In this document: piece by piece, positions 43,287-52,501 of the stretch | How positions within the stretch are numbered: the stretch's first letter is position 1 | How the letters are laid out: each line of letters begins with the position of its first letter | Source of the DNA: Microbacterium sp. SY138 | GTDB lineage: Bacteria; Actinomycetota; Actinomycetes; Actinomycetales; Microbacteriaceae | DNA: 64,000 bases | Direction: 5' to 3' | NCBI RefSeq assembly: GCF_039729145.1 | Contig: NZ_CP155793.1 | Span: forward strand, 1,116,001-1,180,000 | The notes under the pieces: model-generated | Databases searched by the model: none | What the model saw: the letters and a program-made list of their open reading frames with translations, nothing else | Told to the model about the DNA's origin: nothing | Translations under genes and position numbers: made by a program

Positions 43287-43389
43287 CCGGCGCACTCCAT
43301 AGGTTCCTCATCATCGGCCCCTCGATCTCGCATATGCGCGATTCCTAACGTCGATCTCGCCCCGCGATGGCCGCGGCGGAAGGAGAGAG

Positions 43390-44862
43390 ATGTACGGAAC
43401 GTATCTGCGGCGCGAACTCGCCGGCCGCAAGAAGCAGACGATGATCGTCGCGATCGGGCTGGCGATCGCGATCGCCCTCGTGATCGTCGTCAACGCCCTC
43501 ACGGCGGGAGTGCGGGACGCGCAGGCGCAGGCCCTCGCCTCCGTCTACGGCGTCGGCACCGATCTCACCGTGACGGGCGAGCCCGCCGAACCCGGCCAAG
43601 GCGAAGGGCCGCGCTTCGACTTCGACGCGGATGCAGGTCAGAGCGACGGCGAGACCACCACGCTCGCGCAGTCCACACTGCGGACCGATTTCCTGCGCGG
43701 CACGCTCGACTCATCGGTGCTCGACACCGTCACCGCCACGGACGGGGTCGCCGCGGCATCCGGGGCGCTCAGCCTCACGAACGCCACCTTCTCCGGTGAG
43801 GTGCCCAGCGGTGGATTCGCTCCGCAGGACGGCGAGCAGCCGGCCGCGCCCGAGGAGGGGCAGACCGCACCGGACGCCGGACAGGGCGGCGGAGGAGGAT
43901 CCTTCGGAGTCGACTCCTTCTCCGTGCTCGGCATCGACCCCGCAGCGACCTCGGTCGGTCCGCTCGCGTCGGCCGAGGTGACGGACGGACGCGGGTTCGA
44001 CGCCGATGATGCCGAGGCGCTCGTCGCCCTCGTCGACAGCACCTACGCGGGTACCGACGAGATCGCGGTGGGAGACACGATCGATGTCGCCGGCTCCGAT
44101 GTGGAGGTCGTCGGCATCCTCGGTTCGACCTCGGACAGCGCGGATACCGCCGCGAACGTCTATCTGCCGCTGCGCACCGCGCAGACGCTCGCCGGAGTGG
44201 ACGACGTCATCTCCACCGTCTACGTGCAGGCGGATTCGGCCGATTCGATCGAGGCCGTGCAGTCCGCGTTGGCCGACGCGCTCCCCGATGCGACCGTCAC
44301 CTCGCAGTCCGAGCTCGCCGCGACCGTCTCCGGTTCGCTCTCCAGCGCGACCGCACTGATCACGAACCTCGGCACCTGGCTCTCGATCATCGTGCTCGCC
44401 GTCGCCGTGCTGCTCTCGGTGCTGCTCACCCTGTCGGGCGTCGGGCGTCGCACCAGGGAGTTCGGAACGCTCAAGGCGATCGGCTGGTCGAACGGCAGGG
44501 TCGTCCGTCAGGTCGCCGGAGAGTCCATGGTGCAGGGGCTGATCGGGGGAGCGGTCGGCCTCGTCCTGGGTATCGCCGGCATCGTGCTGATCAACGTCCT
44601 GAGGCCCACGGTCGCTGCGAGCGGTGCGAGCCAGGGCGCGGGTCCCGGTGCCATCGGCGGGGGCATGGGCGGGGGACCGACCGGAGGTGGAGGGATGCTC
44701 CAGACCGCCGCGGCGGATGTCGTGCTCCAGGCGCCGTTCACCCCCGGGGTGCTGGTCGCCGCCGTCGGTCTCGCGGTGCTCGGCGGACTCGTCGCCGGAG
44801 CGTTCGGCGGCTGGCGCGCCGCGCGTCTCAGCCCGGCGGAAGCCCTGCGGTCGGTCGCATGA
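43390..44862 (+). CDS. MacB/FtsX-type ABC transporter permease
   Basis: A 490-residue permease with one N-terminal helix (about 20-40), a 300-residue extracytoplasmic MacB_PCD-like domain with Gly/Pro/Asp-rich inserts, and three C-terminal helices holding the FtsX core (GVGRRTREFGTLKAIGWSNGRVVRQVAGES). A glycine-rich loop (GPGAIGGGMGGG) interrupts the last extracellular segment. It works with the following ATPase, probably to export peptides, lipids or lipoproteins. SD AAGGAGAG precedes the ATG. Confidence 0.88.
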   Translation: MYGTYLRRELAGRKKQTMIVAIGLAIAIALVIVVNALTAGVRDAQAQALASVYGVGTDLTVTGEPAEPGQGEGPRFDFDADAGQSDGETTTLAQSTLRTDFLRGTLDSSVLDTVTATDGVAAASGALSLTNATFSGEVPSGGFAPQDGEQPAAPEEGQTAPDAGQGGGGGSFGVDSFSVLGIDPAATSVGPLASAEVTDGRGFDADDAEALVALVDSTYAGTDEIAVGDTIDVAGSDVEVVGILGSTSDSADTAANVYLPLRTAQTLAGVDDVISTVYVQADSADSIEAVQSALADALPDATVTSQSELAATVSGSLSSATALITNLGTWLSIIVLAVAVLLSVLLTLSGVGRRTREFGTLKAIGWSNGRVVRQVAGESMVQGLIGGAVGLVLGIAGIVLINVLRPTVAASGASQGAGPGAIGGGMGGGPTGGGGMLQTAAADVVLQAPFTPGVLVAAVGLAVLGGLVAGAFGGWRAARLSPAEALRSVA

Positions 44863-44951
44863 TCACCGCACGCGCGGGCGACGTCCGGCACGACCCGCCA
44901 CCCCCGATCCGAACAACCCGGAAGCCGACGACCCACGAGCAGGAGACGCAC

Positions 44952-45677
44952 ATGACCATCGCAGACCTCGATCAGACGGCGCCCCGAGGCGGGCACGAGC
45001 AGCCGATCTACCGCGTCACGGGCGTGACCCGGACGTACACGCAGAAGGGGCGCATCGTGAAAGCGCTGACCGGTGTGGACCTCGACATCATGCCCGGCGA
45101 GTTCGTCACGATCCAGGGCCCCACCGGCGGCGGCAAGTCCACGCTCCTGCAACTGCTCGGTGCGCTCGACACGCCGACGACGGGTTCCCTCCTGCTCGAC
45201 GGCCGCGAACTCGCGTCGGCCTCGGCGAAGGAACTCGGACGCCTCAGGGCGGAGGAGCTCGGATTCGTGTTCCAGGGGTTCAATCTGATCCCCACGCTCA
45301 CGGCCACGGAGAACGTCGACATGGCGCTCGAGCCCCTCGATCTCGACAAGGGAGAGCGGCGCATGAGGGTCGCTGAGGCTCTCGCCCACGTCGGTCTCGA
45401 CGACAGAGGCGACCATCGGCCCGCTGAGCTCTCCGGGGGTCAGCAGCAACGCGTCGCGATCGCGCGCGCCCTCGTCAAGAGGCCGCGGGTGCTCCTGGCC
45501 GACGAGCCGACGGGCAACCTCGATGAGAGCATGCGCGACGAGATCCTGACGCTTCTCGAATCGCTGTGCGCCGAGGGGATCACGATCATCGTGGTGACGC
45601 ACGACTCGGCGGTGGCGCGACGCGCGACACGGCGTCTGCGCCTCACGAAGGGTGTCGTCCAGGACATCACGAGGTAG
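44952..45677 (+). CDS. MacB/LolD-type ABC transporter ATP-binding protein
   Basis: A 241-residue ATPase with Walker A GPTGGGKST, Q-loop GFVFQGFNLIPTLTA, signature LSGGQQQR and Walker B VLLADEPTGNLD, the LolD/MacB variant. ATG 44952 has AGGAG seven bases upstream; the in-frame ATG at 44859 that overlaps the permease gene is less likely. It powers the preceding permease. Confidence 0.92.
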   Translation: MTIADLDQTAPRGGHEQPIYRVTGVTRTYTQKGRIVKALTGVDLDIMPGEFVTIQGPTGGGKSTLLQLLGALDTPTTGSLLLDGRELASASAKELGRLRAEELGFVFQGFNLIPTLTATENVDMALEPLDLDKGERRMRVAEALAHVGLDDRGDHRPAELSGGQQQRVAIARALVKRPRVLLADEPTGNLDESMRDEILTLLESLCAEGITIIVVTHDSAVARRATRRLRLTKGVVQDITR

Positions 45678-45705
45678 GCGGTGGGATGGCACCACCATGG
45701 TGCAC

Positions 45706-45739
45706 GAAGGGCCGGGTACCTCGCGGTATCCGGCCCTTC
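45706..45739. terminator. Bidirectional terminator hairpin
   Basis: GAAGGGCCGGGTACC (45706-45720) pairs with GGTATCCGGCCCTTC (45725-45739) over a TCGC loop with one G-U pair. It lies between the convergent ABC ATPase and gnd genes. Confidence 0.9.
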
Positions 45740-45751
45740 GACGACGGGACG

Positions 45752-47206
45752 TCAGTGCGTGTCTTCCGCCTCGATCTCGGTGCGGTCGCCCGACCACAGC
45801 GTGTGGAACGTGCCCGGCTTGTCGATGCGCTTGTAGGTGTGCGCACCGAAGAAGTCGCGCTGTCCCTGCACGAGCGCGGCGGGGAGGCGGTCGGCGCGGA
45901 TGCCGTCGTAGTACGACAGCGACGACGAGAACGCCGGAGCCGGGATGCCCGCCTGGGCCGCGGTCACGACGACGCGACGCCACGATGCCTGGCCACGCGT
46001 GAGCGCCTCGGCGAAGTACGGTGCGGTCATCAGCACGGGCAGGTCGGGGGTCGCCGCGTAGGCGTCGGCGATCCGGTTGAGGAACTGGGCGCGGATGATG
46101 CAACCGCCGCGCCAGATCTTCGAGATCGCGCCGAGGTCGATGTTCCAGCCGTACTCGGCCGCCCCCGCCCGGATCTCGTCGAAGCCCTGCGAGTAGGCCA
46201 CGATCTTGGAGGCGTAGAGCGCCAGGCGCACATCCTCGATGAACTGCTCGGTGTCCTCGGTCGAGACCGTGAACTCCTCGTCGGGGCCGGGGAGGCCGCC
46301 GGCGACGGCGCGCTGCTCGGGGTGCGACGAGAGCGAGCGGGCGAAGGTCGCCTCGGCGATGCCGGAGACGGGGACACCGAGTGAGAGCGCGGTCTGCACG
46401 GTCCAGGCTCCGGTGCCCTTGGCGCCGGCCTGGTCGAGGATCACGTCGACGAGCGGCTTGCCGGTCTCGGCGTCGATCTGGCGGAGCACCTCTGCGGTGA
46501 TCTCGATCAGGTACGACTCGAGCTCGCCCTTGTTCCACTCGGCGAAGATCTCGGCGATCTCGGCCGGCGACTTGCCCGTGCCACGGCGGATGAGGTCGTA
46601 GGCCTCGGCGATGAGCTGCATGTCGGCGTACTCGATGCCGTTGTGCACCATCTTGACGAAGTGCCCGGCGCCGTCGTGGCCGACGTGCGTGACGCACGGC
46701 TCGCCCTCGGCGATCGCGGCGATCGACTTCAGGATCGGTCCGAGCGTGACCCACGACTCGTCAGAGCCGCCGGGCATGATGGAGGGGCCGGTGAGGGCAC
46801 CCTCCTCGCCGCCGGAGATGCCGGCGCCGACGAAGTTGATGCCGGTCTCGCGGACCGCCTTCTCGCGACGGATGGTGTCGGGGAAGTACGCGTTGCCGCC
46901 GTCGACGATGATGTCGCCCGGCTCGAACACCTCGACCAGCGCGTCGATCACGGCATCGGTCGGGCCGCCGGCCTTGACCATGATGATCGCGGTGCGCGGC
47001 TTCTGGAGCGAGTCGGCGAACTCCTGGTAGGTGTGGGCCGGGACGAATCCGGCCTCGGGGTGCTCGTCGAGGAGCGTCTGGGTCTTCTCGTAGCTGCGGT
47101 TGAAGATCGCCACCGTGTTTCCCTCGCGGCTGGCGAGGTTGCGGGCGAGGTTCGATCCCATGACGGCGAGTCCGACGACTCCGATGTTCGCTGATGCTTC
47201 GGGCAC
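45752..47206 (-). CDS. gnd: 6-phosphogluconate dehydrogenase (decarboxylating)
   Basis: A 484-residue enzyme oxidising 6-phosphogluconate to ribulose-5-phosphate and CO2. NADP-binding GLAVMGSNLARNLA and FNRSYEKT are at the N-terminus, GAGISGGEEGALTGPSIMPGG is the substrate site, and Lys lies in VKMVHNGIEYADMQLI. The long C-terminal domain holds WRGGCIIRAQFLN. The GTG at 47206 has GAGGAG upstream. Its position beside gntK/idn genes links gluconate kinase product to the pentose phosphates. Confidence 0.96.
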   Translation of the reverse strand: MPEASANIGVVGLAVMGSNLARNLASREGNTVAIFNRSYEKTQTLLDEHPEAGFVPAHTYQEFADSLQKPRTAIIMVKAGGPTDAVIDALVEVFEPGDIIVDGGNAYFPDTIRREKAVRETGINFVGAGISGGEEGALTGPSIMPGGSDESWVTLGPILKSIAAIAEGEPCVTHVGHDGAGHFVKMVHNGIEYADMQLIAEAYDLIRRGTGKSPAEIAEIFAEWNKGELESYLIEITAEVLRQIDAETGKPLVDVILDQAGAKGTGAWTVQTALSLGVPVSGIAEATFARSLSSHPEQRAVAGGLPGPDEEFTVSTEDTEQFIEDVRLALYASKIVAYSQGFDEIRAGAAEYGWNIDLGAISKIWRGGCIIRAQFLNRIADAYAATPDLPVLMTAPYFAEALTRGQASWRRVVVTAAQAGIPAPAFSSSLSYYDGIRADRLPAALVQGQRDFFGAHTYKRIDKPGTFHTLWSGDRTEIEAEDTH

Positions 47207-47262
47207 AGAAGGCTCCTCGATCGTGAAGAAGGGGTGGTTTCAGCGTATCGCTGTACGGGAGG

Positions 47263-48153
47263 TCAGTGGCCACCTGTGTCACGAGAGGCGATGAAGCGTC
47301 GTGACACCGCGATGTCGCGGTCTCCGAGCCCGGCGGCGACCAGTTCGTCGAAGGCCGCACGCAGGGTGGGCAGCAGGATGGGCGAGGTGCCGGTGGCTTC
47401 GGCGATGTCGGCCGCGAAGCCGAGGTCCTTCACCATGTACTGCGCGATGCCGCTGGGGGAGTCGTCGCCGGTGACGAGCTTCTCGCGACGACTGTCGAGC
47501 AGGCGCGAGCCGGCGTAGCCGCCCGAGAGCAGCGACCAGAGCGCATCGAGGTCGAGTCCGGAGCGCTCGGCCAGCACGGTGGCCTCGCCGAGCGCCATGA
47601 TCGTCGCCGACACCACGAGCTGGTTGCAGGCCTTGGCGACCTCGCCGGCCCCGAGTGGTCCGAGCAGCACAGGGGTTCCGCAGGGCGCGAGCACCTCGGC
47701 GGCGACGGCGGCATCGTCCGGGTCGCCGCCGAGCATGATCGAGAGGGTCCCGGCGACCGCTCCGTCTTCCCCACCCGAGACCGGGCAGTCCACGATCCTG
47801 ACCCTGCCGCCCGTCTGCGCTCCGACGCGGTCAGCGAGCGCACGGACGGCGGGAGCAGACGAGGTGGACCCGATGAGGATGAGCAGGTCTCCGGCGTCGG
47901 CGAGCAGCCCGTCGGGACCGTCGAGCATGGCTTCGAACGGGGGGAGGTCGGGCAGCATCATGAGCAGGACGTCTACTCTGGAGGCGAGCTCGCGTGGTGT
48001 CGGCGCCCACGAGGCGCCGGCGGCCAGCAGTTCCGGCTGCGGGCGGCGCGCATGGATGACGAGCCCCCCGCGGGCGGCGAGCAGGCGGTCGGCCATGGGG
48101 CGGCCCATGGCGCCGAGGCCCACGACGCCGACGGTGACGGATGAGATGCTCAT
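47263..48153 (-). CDS. 3-hydroxyisobutyrate dehydrogenase-family (tartronate-semialdehyde reductase-like) oxidoreductase
   Basis: A 296-residue beta-hydroxyacid dehydrogenase with GLGAMGRPMADRLL for the cofactor, DCPVSGGEDGAVAGTLSIMLGG for substrate and the catalytic Lys of GAGEVAKACNQLVV. Members reduce tartronate semialdehyde or 2-hydroxy-3-oxopropionate, or oxidise related beta-hydroxyacids. TACCGT lies exactly six bases before the ATG at 48153 and there is no Shine-Dalgarno, so the mRNA is probably leaderless. It is divergent from the 2-hydroxyacid dehydrogenase across the TCCAA repeats. Confidence 0.87.
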   Translation of the reverse strand: MSISSVTVGVVGLGAMGRPMADRLLAARGGLVIHARRPQPELLAAGASWAPTPRELASRVDVLLMMLPDLPPFEAMLDGPDGLLADAGDLLILIGSTSSAPAVRALADRVGAQTGGRVRIVDCPVSGGEDGAVAGTLSIMLGGDPDDAAVAAEVLAPCGTPVLLGPLGAGEVAKACNQLVVSATIMALGEATVLAERSGLDLDALWSLLSGGYAGSRLLDSRREKLVTGDDSPSGIAQYMVKDLGFAADIAEATGTSPILLPTLRAAFDELVAAGLGDRDIAVSRRFIASRDTGGH

Positions 48154-48172
48154 GCGCACACGGTAGCAACAA

Positions 48173-48199
48173 TCCAACAGATAGAACAGTGTCCAACAG
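48173..48199. promoter_or_regulatory. IclR-2 operator: TCCAACAG direct repeats, 19-bp spacing
   Basis: TCCAACAG at 48173-48180 and 48192-48199 lie 19 bases apart between two divergent dehydrogenase genes. The same spacing recurs at 50229 and 50248 before the MFS transporter. Likely site of the IclR regulator encoded at 49366. Confidence 0.62.
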
Positions 48200-48252
48200 G
48201 ATGGAACTGGGCTAAGGTGAGGGATCCAGACTTCCCGAGGGAGGGGACCAGT

Positions 48253-49311
48253 ATGACGGGGACCGAGAAGAAACTGCGCGCCGTCGTGGCGGTGCCGCTG
48301 CCGGAACGCCTGTGTCGACTGATCGAGGAACTCGAGCCTCGCCTCGAGGTGGTCCGCGATCACACGCTCGTGCCGCCTATGCGCGGACCGGCCGACTGGT
48401 CCGGCGACCCGGAGTACGTACGCACGCCGAGCGCGCAGCAGGCGTTCGATGAAATGATCGACTCCGCCGACGTGCTGTTCGGGATCCCCGACGTGGACGC
48501 GGCGGCGCTGGCCCGCACCGTGGCCGCGAACCCGCGTCTGCGCTGGGTCATGACGACTGCCGCCGGTGGCGGGGCCTCGGTCAAGGCCGCGGGTCTCGAA
48601 CGGGCGCAGCTCGACCGCGTCGTGTTCACCACCAGTGCCGGTGTGCACGGGGGCCCGCTCGCGGAGTTCGCGGTGTTCGGTGTGATGGCGGGCGCGAAGA
48701 ACCTCCCGCGCCTGCTCGCCGATCAGGGGACGCGTACCTGGCCGGACCGCTGGGAGATGCGTCAGCTCGACGAGATGACGGTGCTGGTCGTCGGTCTGGG
48801 CGGCATCGGCACGGAGTGCGCGCGACGCTTCCATGCGCTCGGCGCACGGGTGTGGGGGACGACGCGCTCCGGGCAGCCGGTGGCGGGAGTGGATCGCCTG
48901 GTGCCGCTGGACGAGCTGACCGACGCGGTGGCCCACGTCGACGCGATCGTCGTCACCCTTCCGGGCACGGCGCAGACGCACCATCTGATCGGCGCCGACG
49001 TGTTCGATGCGGTCAAACCCGGTGCGATCATCACCAACGTCGGCCGCGGCACCGTGATCGACGAGAGTGCTCTGCTCGGTGCGCTCGACGACGGCCGCGT
49101 GGCCTTCGCCGCGCTCGACGTCTTCGAGCACGAGCCCCTCGACGGTGCGTCGCCGCTGTGGTCGCATCCGAACGTGCTCGTGAGCCCGCACACCGCCGCC
49201 CTCAGCTCCAAGGAGGAGGAGCGGATCGCCCGTCGCTTCGCGGAGAACGCGGCGCGCCTGCTCGATGGCGAGCCGCTGACCGCCGTGGTCGATACGGTCG
49301 AGTTCTACTGA
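48253..49311 (+). CDS. D-isomer-specific 2-hydroxyacid dehydrogenase
   Basis: A 352-residue NAD(P)-dependent enzyme. Rossmann motif GLGGIGTECARRF and catalytic Arg (NVGRGTVID), Glu (DVFEHEP) and His (SPHTAAL) are all present. Possible roles beside the idonate genes are 2-ketogluconate or hydroxypyruvate/glyoxylate reduction (GhrB-like). The ATG at 48253 is preceded by GGGAGGGG. The gene is read away from the TCCAA repeats and is followed by the IclR gene. Confidence 0.88.
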   Translation: MTGTEKKLRAVVAVPLPERLCRLIEELEPRLEVVRDHTLVPPMRGPADWSGDPEYVRTPSAQQAFDEMIDSADVLFGIPDVDAAALARTVAANPRLRWVMTTAAGGGASVKAAGLERAQLDRVVFTTSAGVHGGPLAEFAVFGVMAGAKNLPRLLADQGTRTWPDRWEMRQLDEMTVLVVGLGGIGTECARRFHALGARVWGTTRSGQPVAGVDRLVPLDELTDAVAHVDAIVVTLPGTAQTHHLIGADVFDAVKPGAIITNVGRGTVIDESALLGALDDGRVAFAALDVFEHEPLDGASPLWSHPNVLVSPHTAALSSKEEERIARRFAENAARLLDGEPLTAVVDTVEFY

Positions 49312-49365
49312 TCGGCCCACAGGTGATCGAGCGCCTGTGGCTCCCCGCTGTCGGAAGGTGCGGCC

Positions 49366-50154
49366 ATGGATGATGACACCCGCGAAGGGCGCGACCCCGC
49401 ACCTGCCGTGACCCGCAGCATCCGCCTGCTCGGCATCCTCGCCGAGTCCGGGGGTCCACGAACGCTCACCGAGCTCGCGGGGGAACTCGGGCTGGCGAAG
49501 TCGTCGACGGCGAACCTCTGCCTGGCGCTCGAGGCCGGGGGCATGATCGATCGCACCCCGCAGGGCTATCGTCTCGGGGTGCGCACGGCCGAGCTCGGTG
49601 GTGCGTTCGCTGCCCAGTTCAACCAGGTGCGGGAGTTCTACAGCGTGTGCGAGGCCTCGCCGCAGCTCGCCTCCGAGCTGGTCCAGGTCGCGATGCTCGA
49701 TGGCACCGATGCGCTGTATCTCGCGCGACATGAGGGGTCGCGCTCGCTCCGGCTGGGCACCCCGCTCGGCTCGCGGCTTCCGGCGCCGCTGTCGGCCACG
49801 GGGCGCGCGCTCCTGGCGGCGATGAGTGACGCGGAAGTAGTCGAGCTCCTCGGTGAGGATGCCGTCTTCCCGCAGCTCACCGAGCGGAGCGCGACGACCA
49901 TGCCGGGGCTGCTGGAGGTGCTGGCGACCGCCCGTCGACGGGGCTGGGCGCTCGATGCCGAGGAGTCCTTCCGCGGCATCGTCGGCGTCGCGGTGCCCCT
50001 GGAAGGCTGGGCGCCGACGGACCCGCCGCTCGCGCTCGGTGTTGCGATCCGTGCCGCCGAGGCCGACTACGAGCGCATCGAGCGGGTGGGTGAGGCGCTG
50101 CGGGACGCCGCCGCCGCGCTGACGAACCCCTTCAGCTCAGCCGTTCGGCACTGA
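49366..50154 (+). CDS. IclR-family regulator of the idonate/gluconate regulon (block B)
   Basis: A 262-residue regulator. The winged helix is RSIRLLGILAESGGPRTLTELAGELGLAKSSTANLCLAL, and the effector domain contains LGSRLPAPLSATGRALLAAMSD and FRGIVGVAVPLEGW. It sits within the block whose two control regions share 19-bp-spaced TCCAA repeats, making it the likely binder. Only 28% or so of its composition resembles the other IclR by eye; the two are clearly separate paralogues. Confidence 0.9.
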   Translation: MDDDTREGRDPAPAVTRSIRLLGILAESGGPRTLTELAGELGLAKSSTANLCLALEAGGMIDRTPQGYRLGVRTAELGGAFAAQFNQVREFYSVCEASPQLASELVQVAMLDGTDALYLARHEGSRSLRLGTPLGSRLPAPLSATGRALLAAMSDAEVVELLGEDAVFPQLTERSATTMPGLLEVLATARRRGWALDAEESFRGIVGVAVPLEGWAPTDPPLALGVAIRAAEADYERIERVGEALRDAAAALTNPFSSAVRH

Positions 50155-50228
50155 CGCCCTCCTGCGCCCCATCGCGCCCGCAGGGCGCGGTGGTCCTTTT
50201 GCGTGCCTGCAGCGGAACGCGAAGTCGG

Positions 50229-50255
50229 TCCAAAGGGTTGAACACAATCCAACGG
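50229..50255. promoter_or_regulatory. IclR-2 operator: TCCAAAGG/TCCAACGG direct repeats, 19-bp spacing
   Basis: TCCAAAGG (50229-50236) and TCCAACGG (50248-50255) repeat the pattern seen at 48173 and 48192, again exactly 19 bases apart. The second copy is inside the promoter spacer, so binding would block RNA polymerase. Confidence 0.62.
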
Positions 50256-50266
50256 GCTGGTACAGT
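50238..50266 (+). promoter_or_regulatory. Sigma-70-type promoter of the MFS-idnO-FAH-idnD-gntK operon
   Basis: TTGAAC (50238-50243) and TACAGT (50261-50266) are 17 bases apart. Transcription would begin near 50273, about 34 bases before the transporter start. Confidence 0.8.
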
Positions 50267-50306
50267 CGGGGAACGCCGCAGGCGAAGCCGATCGAAGGAG
50301 ATGGCC

Positions 50307-51719
50307 GTGACAGACCCCCGCACCTCACCCCGAGCAGCGTCCGATGACCCGGAATACGCGGCGAACCTGCGCCGCGCGACCCTCGCGTCGAGCATCGGCA
50401 GCGCGCTGGAGTACTTCGATTTCGCGCTCTACGGCCTCTCCACGGCGCTGATCTTCAATGTGCTGTTCTTCCCGCAGGATGACCCGGCGATGGCGACGGT
50501 CGCCGCGTTCGCGACCTTCGGCGTCGGATTCCTCGCGCGTCCGTTCGGCGGCCTGTTCTTCGGCGTCCTGGGTGACAAGCTCGGGCGCAAGTGGGTCCTG
50601 GTCGCGACCATCGTGCTGATGGGCGGCGCCTCCACCGCGATCGGACTGCTGCCCACCTACGCGGCGATCGGCGTGTGGGCACCGATCCTGCTGGTGCTGA
50701 TGCGGCTGCTGCAGGGTTTCGGAGCGGGTGCCGAGCAGGCGGGGGCGACGGTGCTGATGGCCGAGTACGCGCCGGTGAAGCGCCGGGGCTTCTTCTCGGC
50801 ACTCCCGTTCGTCGGCATCCAGGCGGGCACACTGCTCGCCGCGGTGGTGTTCGGCCTGATCACGCTGCTCCCCGAGGACCAGCTGCTGAGCTGGGGATGG
50901 CGCGTGCCCTTCCTCGCCTCTTTCGCACTGATCCTGCTCGCGCTGTTCATCCGGATGCGGCTGCGCGAGACGCCGACGTTCATCGAGCTCGAGAAGCACG
51001 AGCAGATCGCCGACCGCCCCATCAAGGAGATCTTCACCCACGGCCTGCCCGGCGTGATCGTCGGTGTGGGGCTGCGGATGGCCGAGAACGGCGGCTCGTA
51101 CATGTTCCAGACGCTCGGTCTCGCCTTCTTCGTCACGGTCGTCGGCGACAACGCCGACAAGAGTCTGCTCACCTGGGGCGTCACCCTCGGGTCGCTGATC
51201 GGCGTCTTCTCCGTGCCGTTCACCGGCCACCTCTCCGACCGCTTCGGGCGCCGTACCGTCTACCGCTTCGGAGCGGTCTTCATGCTGATCTACACGTTCC
51301 CCGCGTGGTGGCTGCTGTCGCTCGGGAACTACGCCGTGGCCATCGGTGTGATCGCGATCGGCATCGGCGTCGCCGTGAACAGCATGCTCGGACCGCAGTG
51401 CGCCATGCTTCCCGAGCTCTTCGGAAACCGTCACCGCTACCTGGGCGTGGCGATGGCCCGCGAGATCTCGGCCGTGCTCGCCGGTGGCCTCGCCGGTGTC
51501 CTCGGTGCTTACCTGATCGCGGTGAGCGACGGCAACTGGGTGCTCCTGGCCATCTACATGGCTGTGCTGGCCCTCATCACCACCGCGTCGACATTCCTCG
51601 CTCCCGAGACGCTCCGCCGTGACCTCACCCGTGTCGACGACGCGATCAAGGTCTCGCGCGGGGAGGGCGGCGACGACGTGTTCGCCACCACGGTGTCGAT
51701 CAAGGCCGTCGGACGATGA
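50307..51719 (+). CDS. MFS transporter, MHS type (likely idonate or ketogluconate importer)
   Basis: A 470-residue, 12-helix symporter with SSIGSALEYFDFALYGLSTAL, GVLGDKLGRKWVL and QGFGAGAEQAGATVL, the MHS signatures. It begins an operon with idnO, FAH-family, idnD and gntK. AAGGAG ends just before ATG 50301 and six bases before GTG 50307; GTG 50307 has the better spacing and is used here. The start differs by two residues only. Substrate inferred from context. Confidence 0.87.
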   Translation: MTDPRTSPRAASDDPEYAANLRRATLASSIGSALEYFDFALYGLSTALIFNVLFFPQDDPAMATVAAFATFGVGFLARPFGGLFFGVLGDKLGRKWVLVATIVLMGGASTAIGLLPTYAAIGVWAPILLVLMRLLQGFGAGAEQAGATVLMAEYAPVKRRGFFSALPFVGIQAGTLLAAVVFGLITLLPEDQLLSWGWRVPFLASFALILLALFIRMRLRETPTFIELEKHEQIADRPIKEIFTHGLPGVIVGVGLRMAENGGSYMFQTLGLAFFVTVVGDNADKSLLTWGVTLGSLIGVFSVPFTGHLSDRFGRRTVYRFGAVFMLIYTFPAWWLLSLGNYAVAIGVIAIGIGVAVNSMLGPQCAMLPELFGNRHRYLGVAMAREISAVLAGGLAGVLGAYLIAVSDGNWVLLAIYMAVLALITTASTFLAPETLRRDLTRVDDAIKVSRGEGGDDVFATTVSIKAVGR

Positions 51720-52501
51720 CGGCGCTGCCGGCGGGACTCGCCGCTTTCGATCTGACCGGGCGCACGGCGCTCGTCACCGGGTCGAGCCAGGGGATCGGCA
51801 GGACTCTGGCCGAGGGGCTCGCAGGCGCGGGCGCGACCGTCGTCGTGCACGGGCGGGATGCCGCAAAGGCGCAGGCGGCGGCGGGAGTGATCGCACAGGG
51901 CACGGGAGCCGTCGTGCACAGCGTCGTCTTCGACGTGACCGAGGCGGCGGCGGTGGATGCCGGCATGGGCGAGGTGGAGCATCTGGTCGGCACTCCCGAC
52001 ATCCTCGTGAACAACGCCGGTGTCCAGCGCCGTGCGCCGATCGCCGAGTTCGCCGACGAGGATTGGGATGCCCTCGTGCAGACCAACCTCTCCAGCGTCT
52101 TCCACCTGTCGCGACGGGTCTCCGCCGGGATGATCGCGCGTGGCTCGGGCAAGATCATCCAGATCGGCAGCGTGCAGTCGCAGCTCGCCCGCCCGTCGAT
52201 CGCGGCGTATGCGGCGACCAAGGGCGCGATCGTGATGTTCACGAAGGGGCTGTGCGCCGATCTCGCCCCGCACGGTATCCAGGCCAATGCGATCGCGCCC
52301 GGATACTTCGCCACCGAGCTCACGAAGGCTCTCGTCGCAGACGAGCAGTTCTCCGAGTGGGTCCGCGCGCGCACACCCGCCGGGCGCTGGGGTGACACCG
52401 CGGACCTCGTCGGGGCCCTGCTGTTCCTCGCCAGCGGCGCGAGCGACTTCGTCAATGGACAGACGCTGTTCGTCGACGGCGGTATGACGGCGGTCGTCTG
52501 A
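51716..52501 (+). CDS. idnO: 5-keto-D-gluconate reductase / gluconate 5-dehydrogenase
   Basis: A 261-residue SDR closely following the IdnO pattern: VTGSSQGIGRTLAEGLA, NNAGVQRRAPIAEFADEDW, IGSVQSQLARPSIAAYAATKGAIVMFTKG. It reduces 5-ketogluconate to D-gluconate with NADPH. The start overlaps the transporter stop (ATGA), and its stop overlaps the next start (TGATG). Confidence 0.92.
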   Translation: MTALPAGLAAFDLTGRTALVTGSSQGIGRTLAEGLAGAGATVVVHGRDAAKAQAAAGVIAQGTGAVVHSVVFDVTEAAAVDAGMGEVEHLVGTPDILVNNAGVQRRAPIAEFADEDWDALVQTNLSSVFHLSRRVSAGMIARGSGKIIQIGSVQSQLARPSIAAYAATKGAIVMFTKGLCADLAPHGIQANAIAPGYFATELTKALVADEQFSEWVRARTPAGRWGDTADLVGALLFLASGASDFVNGQTLFVDGGMTAVV

